NCBI RefSeq assembly: GCF_024623325.1
Contig: NZ_JANJZD010000011.1
Location: 1 to 64,000 of the forward strand
DNA length: 64,000 nt
DNA from: Acetatifactor muris
GTDB taxonomy: Bacteria > Bacillota > Clostridia > Lachnospirales > Lachnospiraceae
Reading direction: 5' to 3'
The notes beneath the pieces were generated by a model, which made no database searches, had not been told where the DNA came from, and saw only the letters and a list, made by a program, of their open reading frames with translations. The position numbers and the translations under genes were made by a program. This document shows positions 15,394 to 23,610 of the stretch, in pieces. How positions within the stretch are numbered: the stretch's first letter is position 1; each line of letters opens with the position of its first letter.

Positions 15394-15443
15394 GTAACAG
15401 TTCGGTACTCTGTCTGAACTGTTACAGTTATTTTTCCATTATA
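15394..15443 (-). promoter_or_regulatory. promoter -10 and palindromic operator of the PgsA-PLD gene
   Basis: A consensus TATAAT (15443-15438, minus strand) is followed about 12 bases later by a perfect inverted repeat, GTAACAGTTC (15394-15403) and GAACTGTTAC (15416-15425), with a 12-base centre. A repressor bound there would block early elongation. The placement also shows that in-frame codons upstream of 15359 are untranslated. No regulator gene of an obvious matching type lies next to it. Confidence 0.6.
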
Positions 15444-15490
15444 CACCTTTGATGAAAAAAAGAAATTGAAAACCTGTTTTATTCAGAAAT

Positions 15491-15540
15491 ATTTACATTT
15501 TAGAGACACCTGGGGTATACTTATCTGGTAAAATGTAAAT
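15491..15540 (+). promoter_or_regulatory. promoter inside a 12-bp perfect inverted repeat, upstream of the regulator-kinase-lipoprotein operon
   Basis: TTTACA (15492-15497), an 18-base spacer and TATACT (15516-15521) form the promoter. It is enclosed by ATTTACATTTTA (15491-15502) and its exact reverse complement TAAAATGTAAAT (15529-15540). The pattern TACATTTTAGA-R-ACA plus TTATC-x-G-x-TAAAATG recurs before asnB at 19403-19455, suggesting a shared regulator. Confidence 0.65.
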
Positions 15541-15600
15541 ACGTTGCCGTTCTCGGAAAATGTGGGACAGACGACGCAGTTTTTACAGTAGGAGAAACAG

Positions 15601-16281
15601 ATGGAAAGCGGAAAGATTCTGGTAATTGAAGATGAGAAGCCCATAGCGGACATTTTAAAATACGGTTTTGAAAAAGAAGGATTTCTGGTGCAATGTGCCT
15701 ATACCGGCAGCGACGGATTTGCCATGGCCGGCAAAGAACCCCAGGATATCGTACTTCTGGACTGGATGCTGCCGGATATCAGCGGTGTGGATGTATGTCG
15801 GATGCTGACCGAACAATACAAAATCCCTATCATTATGCTGACCGCCCGGGGGAATATGGAGGACAAGCTTTACGGGCTGGAATCCGGTGCCGATGATTAC
15901 ATTACGAAGCCCTTTGATCTCAGGGAAGTTGTGGCGAGGGTGCGCACCATACTGCGCCGGTTCGAGAAAACCCGCGGCACCGCCGAAGATGACCGGCTCG
16001 TCTGCGGTCATCTGACCATATCGGAGCGGGAACACAGCATATATTGCCGGGGAAAGATTCTGAATCTGACCCCAAAGGAATATGACCTTCTGATCTGCTT
16101 TCTGAAGCATCCCAGACAGGTATTTACCAGAACCGTACTTCTGGATCAGATATGGGGATATGATTTCGTGGGGGATACCAGAACTGTGGATATCCATGTC
16201 CAGCGAATCCGGAAAAAAGCCGGTCTGGAAGAGTCACTGGTAACCGTTTTCGGAGTGGGGTATAAATATGTCCCGGAATAA
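15601..16281 (+). CDS. OmpR/PhoB-family response regulator
   Basis: 226 residues with a strong AGGAG upstream. The receiver has VIEDEKPI, the phospho-acceptor in VLLDWMLPDISG (Asp about 53), IIMLTARGN and the lysine of DYITKPFDL. The winged-helix domain has LNLTPKEYDLLICFL and RTVDIHVQRIRKKAG. It overlaps the kinase gene by 14 bases. The palindrome around its own promoter, found again before asnB, is the likely target, so autoregulation is expected. Confidence 0.92.
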   Translation: MESGKILVIEDEKPIADILKYGFEKEGFLVQCAYTGSDGFAMAGKEPQDIVLLDWMLPDISGVDVCRMLTEQYKIPIIMLTARGNMEDKLYGLESGADDYITKPFDLREVVARVRTILRRFEKTRGTAEDDRLVCGHLTISEREHSIYCRGKILNLTPKEYDLLICFLKHPRQVFTRTVLLDQIWGYDFVGDTRTVDIHVQRIRKKAGLEESLVTVFGVGYKYVPE

Positions 16282-17845
16282 AGAATCCTTTCGGCTGGGA
16301 ATCCGGTTTCAGATGGCTCTGACCCTGTCGGCCGTGTTCCTTGCAGGCGGCTGTATCTTATACGGCGGTATCCATGCTCGGCTCTGGAATAATCAGGAAG
16401 CCCAGATTATCAGGGAACTGCAGGGAATCCAGGAGAATACTCTCATCTATGTCCGCCAGCTTCTGATGCTGAACAATGCCAATAACGACGAAGAAGGATA
16501 CCGGCAGATTGCCGGAGATATTGCCCGTGAACTGAAAATATTCGGCCAGAGAAATCTCTGGGTGCTGGACACCGGGGGCGAGTATCTCAACAATAACAGA
16601 CAGATACAGGAAGTCGAAGTTACCGATGACCTGACACAGGCGCTTTCGGGAAATGCCGCTTTTACCATGAGCTACCCTGCCGCCGACAGAATGCTGGTCT
16701 ATTTCTCCATGCCTGTGACAATCGAGGAGAACACGCTGGGTATCATCCGTTATCAGATAGACACTTCTCAGCTGTTTCTCCAGGCAAAAGAGATGGAAAC
16801 AATGGTTTATCAGGCAGTGGCCGTCGTATTTGTCCTGATTTTTCTGCTGCTTCTCTTTTTCACCAACAGGCTGCTGAGCCCTGTCCAGAAGCTGACCAAA
16901 ATATCCCGTCATGTGGTGCGGGATTTGTCCCGGGAGCAGATTAACATGCAGATGATGGCCCAGCTGGCAGATTCCGGCCGGCGGGATGAAGTGGGGGAAA
17001 TGTCCCGGAACTTCAGCATTATGCTGGAGATGATAGGCTCACAGTTTCAGCGCATGCAGACCGACAGAGACCGGATTATGAAGCTGATGGGAAGCCGGCA
17101 GGAATTTTACAATAATATGACCCATGAGCTGAAAACACCTCTCACCACCATACAGGGATATGCCCAGCTTATGGAGGCGGATCACGGAGAGGACGAACAG
17201 CTGACCAGTCAGGGGCTGCAGCAGATCCTGCAGGAAAGCACGCGGATGCACCAGATGGTACTGCAGCTGCTGGAAATGTCCGACAAAAGCATTTACATGG
17301 AAAGGCGGCTGGTGGATCTGGCCCGGACAGGCATCAGCGTGGCACAGGCGCTGGATATCAAGGCCAAACGGTATGAAATGTGGATTGAGACGGAGCTTTC
17401 GGAAGCACTCCCGGTATGGGGCGTGGAGGAACGGCTGCGTCAGGTTCTCATCAATCTGGTGGACAATGCCATTAAATACGGGGAAAGCCGCACCCCAATC
17501 CTCATCAAAGGTTCCATCAAAAAGGGCTATGTACTGCTGGCTGTCCGGAATCAGGGAAAAGGGCTGAACCCGGAAGAACGGGAACGCATCTTCGAACCTT
17601 TTTACCGTGTGGACAAAGCCTATTCACGGGAACAGGGCAGTTCCGGTCTCGGCCTTTCCATCTGCCGTAAAATCATGGAGGAGCATGAAGGGAAAATCTA
17701 TGTCAGAAGCAGACCCGGCGCTCATACTGTATTCTACATCCGTCTGAAGGCGGCACAGGAGTCTGCCCCCCGGACAGTAAATTCCGTCAGCAACAGCGGA
17801 ACAGAAGCGTTTGTAAAGGAAAGAAGGAATGAAAATCAGGCATAA
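16268..17845 (+). CDS. sensor histidine kinase with one periplasmic-type sensor loop
   Basis: 525 residues. Membrane helices at about 11-31 and 178-200 bracket an extracytoplasmic loop of about 145 residues. A HAMP-like linker follows, then the H-box NNMTHELKTPLTTIQGY (His near 285), N-box INLVDNAIKYG, and a G-box in SSGLGLSICRK. It lies between the regulator and a lipoprotein gene, with overlaps on both sides (14 and 17 bases). The trio recalls the actinobacterial MtrA-MtrB-LpqB layout, where an outside lipoprotein tunes the kinase. That comparison is by gene order only. Confidence 0.9.
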   Translation: MSRNKESFRLGIRFQMALTLSAVFLAGGCILYGGIHARLWNNQEAQIIRELQGIQENTLIYVRQLLMLNNANNDEEGYRQIAGDIARELKIFGQRNLWVLDTGGEYLNNNRQIQEVEVTDDLTQALSGNAAFTMSYPAADRMLVYFSMPVTIEENTLGIIRYQIDTSQLFLQAKEMETMVYQAVAVVFVLIFLLLLFFTNRLLSPVQKLTKISRHVVRDLSREQINMQMMAQLADSGRRDEVGEMSRNFSIMLEMIGSQFQRMQTDRDRIMKLMGSRQEFYNNMTHELKTPLTTIQGYAQLMEADHGEDEQLTSQGLQQILQESTRMHQMVLQLLEMSDKSIYMERRLVDLARTGISVAQALDIKAKRYEMWIETELSEALPVWGVEERLRQVLINLVDNAIKYGESRTPILIKGSIKKGYVLLAVRNQGKGLNPEERERIFEPFYRVDKAYSREQGSSGLGLSICRKIMEEHEGKIYVRSRPGAHTVFYIRLKAAQESAPRTVNSVSNSGTEAFVKERRNENQA

Positions 17846-19331
17846 ACTCAGAAACATTTTTAACAGGAGAACCCCGGGCTATGAAAAAAGAACCCTGAAA
17901 TTTTTTCTGTGCATACTCTCCATATCCTGCCTTCTGCCCGCAGGCTGTACACCGGAAGAGAAAACCATGCTGCTGCCAATGACATCTACTGCCGGAGAGG
18001 AAACGGAAAGTTCTGATGCCGGGAATGATTTCACTGTACAGAAAATCTATACCTATGCCTATGAAACCCGGGATTCCCTGAATAAAAGCGCATTTCTGCA
18101 GGGCTGTGCCGAAAACGAAATTCACATACTCGCCCTGGACAAGACCAATGACGCCAATTCTCTGGTCTGTCGTCAGGTAGATTATCGTTATGGTTTCTAC
18201 GATACTTCCGGCCGGCTTGTCCCGTTCTGGGAGGAACGGCTGGCCCCTTCCGGAGCAGAGATGCGGGGGGATTTGTATGTGGAGAAACTGCTGCCCTCCC
18301 CGAATGGAAAGCAGCTCCTGGTCTATGTCCGTTCCGACTTCTGGAATAACACCTTTGTCTGGCTGTATTCCATGGAGGACAGTGAATACATACTCCTGTA
18401 TGAAGGCTCCGCGGACTCTGACACCCGGCTGCATGGTTCATTCTCCCGGAGCGGCCGCTGGGTGACCTTTGACATTGCGGGAGTCACCGGCGGAACCGAT
18501 TATTTTATCCCGGTATATGACTGCGAAAAGGAGAGAGCCACTCAGGAAGAGCCGGCGTGGCAGCCGTCGGAAGCCAGGGAAAGGACCTTTCTCCGTCAGC
18601 CCGATCAGAGACTGTACTTCACCGGCACAGACACGGACCGCCTATTGTCGGCAACACTTTATGACTGTTCGGACAGCGCCGGTCTGCTGCGCTTTATGCA
18701 GGAAAAAAAGGGGGCCGTATATTTCAATCTGGAATATATCGACCAGGAAGTCGCAGCGCGGAAAGGTTCCCCTGCCGAAATACAGGATTTCAAGGAAACC
18801 CCTGGGGAGGCTTCCCTCTATGTCCATAAGTGGAGTTATCTGCAGGATTACACGGGAACGCACTCCCTGCAGTATCATTATGATTTGGAGAGCAATGTCC
18901 TCTATTACCTGGGAAATGCCTCCCGCCTCTGCCGCATCAATACAGACATTGTGGATTCCCCGGAAAATACTCTGACTTTACCGGACTTCCCGGGGATAAT
19001 TGTGGATTATCTGCCGCTGGATTCCGGTGAATTTCTGGTAGTGCTCGCCGAAGAACAGGGAGCGGAAAAATATATTATGGATCCTGACAGCGGCAATTCC
19101 GTTAATGCCCAGTACAGCACTGACAATTTGTCCGACATTCTGAATTACCGGGATATCCTCTCTGCAGACCTATATCTGTATCAGGCGGACGCGGCGGAAA
19201 GAAAATTGCTGTATAAGAATCTGCGCAATCTTGTGGCCATGGAATACGACAGTTCCACCCGGCGTATCCTGCTGGAGACATATGAGGATACCTCTCTGTC
19301 TCACAGAAAGTGTATTGTATTGGAATTATAG
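17829..19331 (+). CDS. exported lipoprotein linked to the kinase
   Basis: 500 residues, starting with a basic segment and a hydrophobic stretch that ends in the lipobox LLPAGC (Cys near 39), so it should be lipid-anchored outside the membrane. The mature part is rich in Tyr, Asp and Ser. It has repeated short beta-like stretches of the kind NGKQLLVYV, SGRWVTFDIAG and QRLYFTGTDTD, which suggests a beta-propeller or similar fold. I do not recognise a named family. AAGGAAAGAAGG precedes the ATG inside the kinase gene. Because it is translationally coupled to the kinase, it probably senses or modulates the signal. Confidence 0.75.
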   Translation: MKIRHKLRNIFNRRTPGYEKRTLKFFLCILSISCLLPAGCTPEEKTMLLPMTSTAGEETESSDAGNDFTVQKIYTYAYETRDSLNKSAFLQGCAENEIHILALDKTNDANSLVCRQVDYRYGFYDTSGRLVPFWEERLAPSGAEMRGDLYVEKLLPSPNGKQLLVYVRSDFWNNTFVWLYSMEDSEYILLYEGSADSDTRLHGSFSRSGRWVTFDIAGVTGGTDYFIPVYDCEKERATQEEPAWQPSEARERTFLRQPDQRLYFTGTDTDRLLSATLYDCSDSAGLLRFMQEKKGAVYFNLEYIDQEVAARKGSPAEIQDFKETPGEASLYVHKWSYLQDYTGTHSLQYHYDLESNVLYYLGNASRLCRINTDIVDSPENTLTLPDFPGIIVDYLPLDSGEFLVVLAEEQGAEKYIMDPDSGNSVNAQYSTDNLSDILNYRDILSADLYLYQADAAERKLLYKNLRNLVAMEYDSSTRRILLETYEDTSLSHRKCIVLEL

Positions 19332-19381
19332 CGCCGGATACAGTTCCGGGGTATCTGAATTGTCATTTTTATGAGTCATTG

Positions 19382-19455
19382 TTACAATTATTTACAAGCC
19401 GATACATTTTAGAAACATCCACACAGAACAAAAGTTACATTTATCAGCTAAAATG
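19382..19455 (+). promoter_or_regulatory. asnB control region sharing motifs with the two-component promoter
   Basis: TTACA-like pentamers recur at 19382, 19392 and 19402 (ten-base steps), and again at 19435. TACATTTTAGAAACATCC (19403-19420) and TTATCAGCTAAAATG (19441-19455) match the two halves of the region at 15493-15535. CATTTTAG and CTAAAATG form an inverted pair. The spacing of one helical turn is typical for OmpR-family binding. A possible promoter is TTGTTA (19379) with TACATT (19403). Confidence 0.55.
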
Positions 19456-19497
19456 AGTTCCATACCACGGATAACATCAGAAAAAGGAGTACGGACG

Positions 19498-21408
19498 ATG
19501 TGCGGAATATGCGGATTTACAGAAAAAATTACCAAAAACGAGACAGGGCCCCGGCAGACAAGGCAGGAACGTGAAAAAATTCTGGAGGCAATGATGGCCG
19601 CCCTGGTTCACCGGGGCCCCGATCAGGGAAATAGCTGGCTGTCGGAGAAAGTCGCTTTGGGATTCCGTCGTCTCAGCATTATCGACCCGGCGGGAAGTGT
19701 TCAGCCCATGGCAAATGAGACCGGCAGCCTGATTCTGGTATTCAACGGAGAGATTTATAATTATCAGGAACTGCGTCAGGAGCTTTTCAAGGCCGGACAC
19801 CGTTTTTCCACCCAGGGAGATTCGGAAGTGCTGCTCCACGGCTACGAGGAATGGGGAGAGCATCTCCCCGATCACCTGCGCGGCATGTTCGCCTTCGCCA
19901 TCTGGGATGAGAGCCGGCAGACGCTCTATGCCGCCCGGGATCCTTTTGGAATCAAACCTTTTTATTATGCTCTGGCAGACGGAGCTCTCCTGTTCGCGTC
20001 GGAGATCAAAGGGATCCTGCCTCACCCTTCCTATAAGAAGAAGCTGAATCCGGAAGCCCTGGAACAATACCTTTCCTTCCAGTATTCCGCTCTGGAGAAA
20101 ACCTTTTTCCAGGGAATCTGGCAGTTGCTGCCGGGACATTTCCTGAAATACGATCAGAACAGTTCGGCTCTCACAGTGGAGCAGTATTTTGTGCCCACAT
20201 TATACCCGGATAACCCCCCCAAAAGGTTAAACCGGACGGAAGAGGAATGGATTGCGGAGCTGGACAAAGTAATCGCGGATTCCGTGAAACATCACATGGC
20301 AGCCGACACGGAAATCGGAACCTTTCTCTCCGGAGGCGTGGATTCCAGCCTGATTGCCGCGGAATTTACAGGAGACAGGGCATTTACCGTGGGCCTGGGC
20401 TCAGATACAGGCCATTACAACGAGATTCCCCTGGCCACCGAGCTGGCTGAGAAACTGGGGCTGAAGCACCGGGGCAAACGAATCTCCGAACGGGAATTCT
20501 GGGAGGCAGTGCCGGAGGTGCTCTATCACATGGATGAACCCAACGGCGACCCTTCCGCTGTGGCGCTGTATTTTCTGTCCCGGGAAGCGGCCCGGCAGGT
20601 AAAGGTAGTGGTCTCCGGCGAAGGCGCGGACGAATTATTCGGCGGATACTGTATTTACTGCGAGCCAAATGCTCTGCATCTGTATCAGAAGCTCCCTTCG
20701 TCTCTGCGGAAAGGAATTGCACAGCTGGTATCCCGTCTGCCCAAAATGAAAGGCCGCAGCTTCCTTATCCGCGGCAGTATGCCTGTGGAACAGCGTTTCA
20801 TCGGAAATGCAAACCTGTTTACCGCCGACGAGAGAAAACGTCTGCTGAAGAATCCCACCCGGACACCCAGCCCTCAGGAGCTTCTGGCAGATGACTATCA
20901 GGAGGCACAGAATCTGGACGAGGCCAGCCGGATGCAGTACATAGATTTACTTCACTGGCTTCCGGGAGATATCCTGCAGAAAGCGGACCGGATGAGCATG
21001 GCGCACTCTCTGGAACTGCGTGTCCCCTATCTGGACAGAGAAGTATTCGAAGTCGCCAGGCGGCTGCCCGCAAAATATAAGCAGAAAGGTCAGATATCAA
21101 AATATCTGTTCCGAAAAGTTGCGGGACGTCATCTTCCCGCCGTGACTTCCAACCGCCGAAAGCTGGGATTTCCCATTCCGCTGGGGCATTTTCTGACTTC
21201 CGAGTCAGGCTCCAAAGCTGTCATTCAGGCTTTTTCCTCCCCCACCGCGGAGAAATTCTTCAACCGGGAAGCGCTGGATGAGCTGCTGGAGGGCCGGGGG
21301 TCCGGCCGGGGCAACACCAATCGCAAAATCTGGGCAGTGTACTCCTTCCTGGTCTGGTATGACATTTATTTCCATGAACAGCCGAAAACTGTTTTTGAAG
21401 AAAAATGA
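19498..21408 (+). CDS. asnB: glutamine-hydrolysing asparagine synthetase
   Basis: 636 residues. The ATG at 19498 is required because the second residue must be the catalytic Cys (MCGICGFTEK), and AGGAG precedes it. The N-terminal glutaminase domain (1-210) has HRGPDQGN, RLSIIDP and FNGEIYNY. The synthetase domain has the pyrophosphate loop LSGGVDSSLIAAEF (about 285) and GEGADELFGGY. It makes asparagine from aspartate with ATP and glutamine. Related AsnB proteins in Firmicutes also amidate diaminopimelate in peptidoglycan, which would fit its sharing of promoter motifs with the envelope-type regulator operon just upstream. That role is inference. Confidence 0.93.
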   Translation: MCGICGFTEKITKNETGPRQTRQEREKILEAMMAALVHRGPDQGNSWLSEKVALGFRRLSIIDPAGSVQPMANETGSLILVFNGEIYNYQELRQELFKAGHRFSTQGDSEVLLHGYEEWGEHLPDHLRGMFAFAIWDESRQTLYAARDPFGIKPFYYALADGALLFASEIKGILPHPSYKKKLNPEALEQYLSFQYSALEKTFFQGIWQLLPGHFLKYDQNSSALTVEQYFVPTLYPDNPPKRLNRTEEEWIAELDKVIADSVKHHMAADTEIGTFLSGGVDSSLIAAEFTGDRAFTVGLGSDTGHYNEIPLATELAEKLGLKHRGKRISEREFWEAVPEVLYHMDEPNGDPSAVALYFLSREAARQVKVVVSGEGADELFGGYCIYCEPNALHLYQKLPSSLRKGIAQLVSRLPKMKGRSFLIRGSMPVEQRFIGNANLFTADERKRLLKNPTRTPSPQELLADDYQEAQNLDEASRMQYIDLLHWLPGDILQKADRMSMAHSLELRVPYLDREVFEVARRLPAKYKQKGQISKYLFRKVAGRHLPAVTSNRRKLGFPIPLGHFLTSESGSKAVIQAFSSPTAEKFFNREALDELLEGRGSGRGNTNRKIWAVYSFLVWYDIYFHEQPKTVFEEK

Positions 21409-21427
21409 CTGTAATTCCTGTAAATTT

Positions 21428-21456
21428 GCATATAATTCCTTTTTTTACAGATACTA
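21428..21456 (+). promoter_or_regulatory. possible sigma-G type promoter of spoVT
   Basis: GCATA (21428-21432), 17 bases, GATACTA (21450-21456) resembles the forespore sigma-G pattern GHATR - 17/18 - CATWHTA with one mismatch in the -10. In Bacillus spoVT is transcribed by sigma-G. Confidence 0.4.
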
Positions 21457-21481
21457 ACTCCACGTCAGATGATGATAAATT

Positions 21482-21512
21482 GCAGCAGTTCGGTCTTCGG
21501 CCCAACTGCTGC
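21482..21512 (+). other. stable hairpin in the spoVT leader
   Basis: GCAGCAGTT (21482-21490) and AACTGCTGC (21504-21512) are perfect complements around a 13-base centre. There is no U-run after it, so it is not a standard terminator; it lies 38 bases before the start codon. Confidence 0.55.
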
Positions 21513-21550
21513 CGAAAATCTTCAGATTGGAAAACGGAGGGACTTAAGCT

Positions 21551-22096
21551 ATGAAAGCAACAGGAATTGTGAGACGTATAGATGATCTGGGACGGATTGT
21601 CATCCCCAAGGAAATCCGCAGAACACTTCACATCAGGGAGTCAGATCCCCTCGAAATCTTCACCGACAGAGAAGGACAGGTCATCCTGAAGAAATATTCT
21701 CCCATCGGAGAAATGACCACCTTCGCCAGGCAGTACGCAGAAAGCCTGGCTCAGGTGTCCGGCCATGCGGCTCTGATTGCGGACAGAGACCAGTTTATCG
21801 CAGCGGCAGGCGGCTACAAACAGATGGTAAACAAATCTGTCAGCAGACAGATGGAAGAAAAAATACACAACAGAGAAACCATCATGGCCTCCAGAGGAGA
21901 CCGGAGCTTCATCTCCGTCTGCGACGAAGGCGGAGACGATTATCAGCATGAAGCCATCGCGCCCATTCTCTGTGAGGGCGACATCATCGGCAGCGTGGTT
22001 CTCCTGCAGAACGACAATAAAAGCCGCATGGGAGAGGTGGAGCAGAAGCTTCTGATGTCCGCCGCAGGCTTTCTGGGAAGACAGATGGAACAGTAG
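21551..22096 (+). CDS. spoVT: stage V sporulation protein T
   Basis: 181 residues, GGAGGG upstream. The N-terminal AbrB-type swapped-hairpin DNA-binding domain is MKATGIVRRIDDLGRIVIPK plus EIRRTLHIRESDPLEIF. The C-terminal 125 residues form the GAF-like domain of SpoVT (EKIHNRETIMAS, EAIAPILCEGDIIGSVVLL). Length matches Bacillus SpoVT (178). It tunes sigma-G-dependent genes in the forespore, so its presence marks the host as an endospore former. Its stop directly abuts the stop of the convergent nicotinate phosphoribosyltransferase gene. Confidence 0.93.
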   Translation: MKATGIVRRIDDLGRIVIPKEIRRTLHIRESDPLEIFTDREGQVILKKYSPIGEMTTFARQYAESLAQVSGHAALIADRDQFIAAAGGYKQMVNKSVSRQMEEKIHNRETIMASRGDRSFISVCDEGGDDYQHEAIAPILCEGDIIGSVVLLQNDNKSRMGEVEQKLLMSAAGFLGRQMEQ

Positions 22097-23551
22097 TCAG
22101 CCTCTGCTCATCTGCTCCAGAAGCTCGATCTTCGTGTGATACAGCCTGTGGGACAGATCCACGTATACCTGACTGGGGTTCACCAGGCGCTTGCTCTCCT
22201 CCCAGAGGGTGGCAAGCTCTCTCTGGCAGTAAGCCCGGATATCCATGACTTTGGGGGAAGTATAACAGCACTTCCCCTCTTTGAATATCTGCTCCATCAA
22301 AGGGCGCAGGCGGTATGTTCCGCCGGCCATCTTCGTCTTCTTCCAGGGCTCCTGCGGGTCAAAAAGCTCCAGGTCATCGGTTTCCCGATATTCTTCATCC
22401 GCCAGGCAGATTAAATCCGCTTTGATTTTCCCGGACTCCTTTTCATAGATACGATATATTTTCTTGTCGCCGGGATTGGTCACCTTTTCGCTGTTCTCAG
22501 AAAGCTTGATTTTCGGAATAAACTGGCCGTCCTGCCCCCGGATGGCCGCCAGCTTATAGACACCGCCGAAGGAAGGATTATCCTTGGAGGTAATCAGATT
22601 GGTCCCCACGCCCCAGGAGGTAATGGCCGCTCCCTGAGCCTTCAGACTGTCAATCAGGTACTCGTCAAGATCATTGGAAGCAGAGATAACGGCATCCTGG
22701 AATCCGGCCGCGTCCAGCATTTCCCGCGCCTTCTTGGAGAGATAAGCCAGATCCCCGCTGTCCAGACGAATGCCGTAGAATCCCAGGGGAATGCCCGCTT
22801 CCCGCATTTCCGTGAACACTCGGATGGCATTCGGCACTCCCGATTTCAGCGTATCATAGGTATCCACCAGAAGGATGCAGGCTCCCGGGTACATATCCGC
22901 ATAGGTTTTAAAGGCCGTGTACTCATCGGGAAAGCTCATAATCCAGCTGTGAGCATGTGTTCCCTTGACAGGCACATCAAAAAGCTGACCGCAGAGGACA
23001 TTGCTGGTGCCGATACAGCCGCCGATGATGGCCGCCCTTGCTCCGTAGGTTCCGGCATCCGGTCCCTGGGCCCGGCGCAGTCCGAATTCCATGATGCCGT
23101 CCCCCTTTGCCGCATGGCACACCCGCGCCGCTTTGGTGGCAATCAGGCTCTGATGATTGATGATATTCAGAATGGCCGTCTCCACCAGCTGTGCTTCCAT
23201 AATGGGTGCAATCACCTTGACGATGGGCTCTCTGGGGAACATAACGGTTCCCTCGGGAATCGCATAGATATCCCCTGAAAAGCGGAAGGTCTTCAGATAT
23301 TCCAGGAAATCCGGCCGGAAAATCCCCAGCGAAGCCAGATATGCAATGTCACTGTCATCAAAATGCAGCTCTTTGATGTACTGAATCACCTGCTCCAGCC
23401 CGGCGGAAATCGCATATCCCCCGTCACAGGGATTGCTGCGGTAAAAAGCATCAAAGATAACGGTCTCATTGCGGTCCTTGTGCGCAAAATACCCCTGCAT
23501 CATGGTAAGCTCGTATAAATCTGTCATTAAGGTAAGATTCTGTCTGTCCAT
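22097..23551 (-). CDS. pncB: nicotinate phosphoribosyltransferase
   Basis: 484 residues, AGAGG upstream. DLYELTMMQGYF, EFGLRRAQGPDAG, the phosphorylated-histidine segment KGTHAHSWIMSF and YGIRLDSGDLAYLSKKAR are characteristic. The enzyme joins nicotinate and PRPP, with ATP hydrolysis, to give nicotinate mononucleotide in NAD salvage. The length fits the Firmicutes-type enzyme. It has no functional link to addA, 60 bases downstream in the same direction, other than possible read-through. Confidence 0.93.
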   Translation of the reverse strand: MDRQNLTLMTDLYELTMMQGYFAHKDRNETVIFDAFYRSNPCDGGYAISAGLEQVIQYIKELHFDDSDIAYLASLGIFRPDFLEYLKTFRFSGDIYAIPEGTVMFPREPIVKVIAPIMEAQLVETAILNIINHQSLIATKAARVCHAAKGDGIMEFGLRRAQGPDAGTYGARAAIIGGCIGTSNVLCGQLFDVPVKGTHAHSWIMSFPDEYTAFKTYADMYPGACILLVDTYDTLKSGVPNAIRVFTEMREAGIPLGFYGIRLDSGDLAYLSKKAREMLDAAGFQDAVISASNDLDEYLIDSLKAQGAAITSWGVGTNLITSKDNPSFGGVYKLAAIRGQDGQFIPKIKLSENSEKVTNPGDKKIYRIYEKESGKIKADLICLADEEYRETDDLELFDPQEPWKKTKMAGGTYRLRPLMEQIFKEGKCCYTSPKVMDIRAYCQRELATLWEESKRLVNPSQVYVDLSHRLYHTKIELLEQMSRG

Positions 23552-23610
23552 AGTTTAGTTTCCTCTTTTCTGCCGTTTGCGGCCTCCTTTTCATAACGGT
23601 TCCTGTACTG

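Noticed and set aside
15360..15446. 29 extra N-terminal codons for the PgsA-PLD fusion
   Set aside because: The GTG lies on the -10 box and the codons cover the operator; the TTG at 15359 has a perfect AGGAGG.
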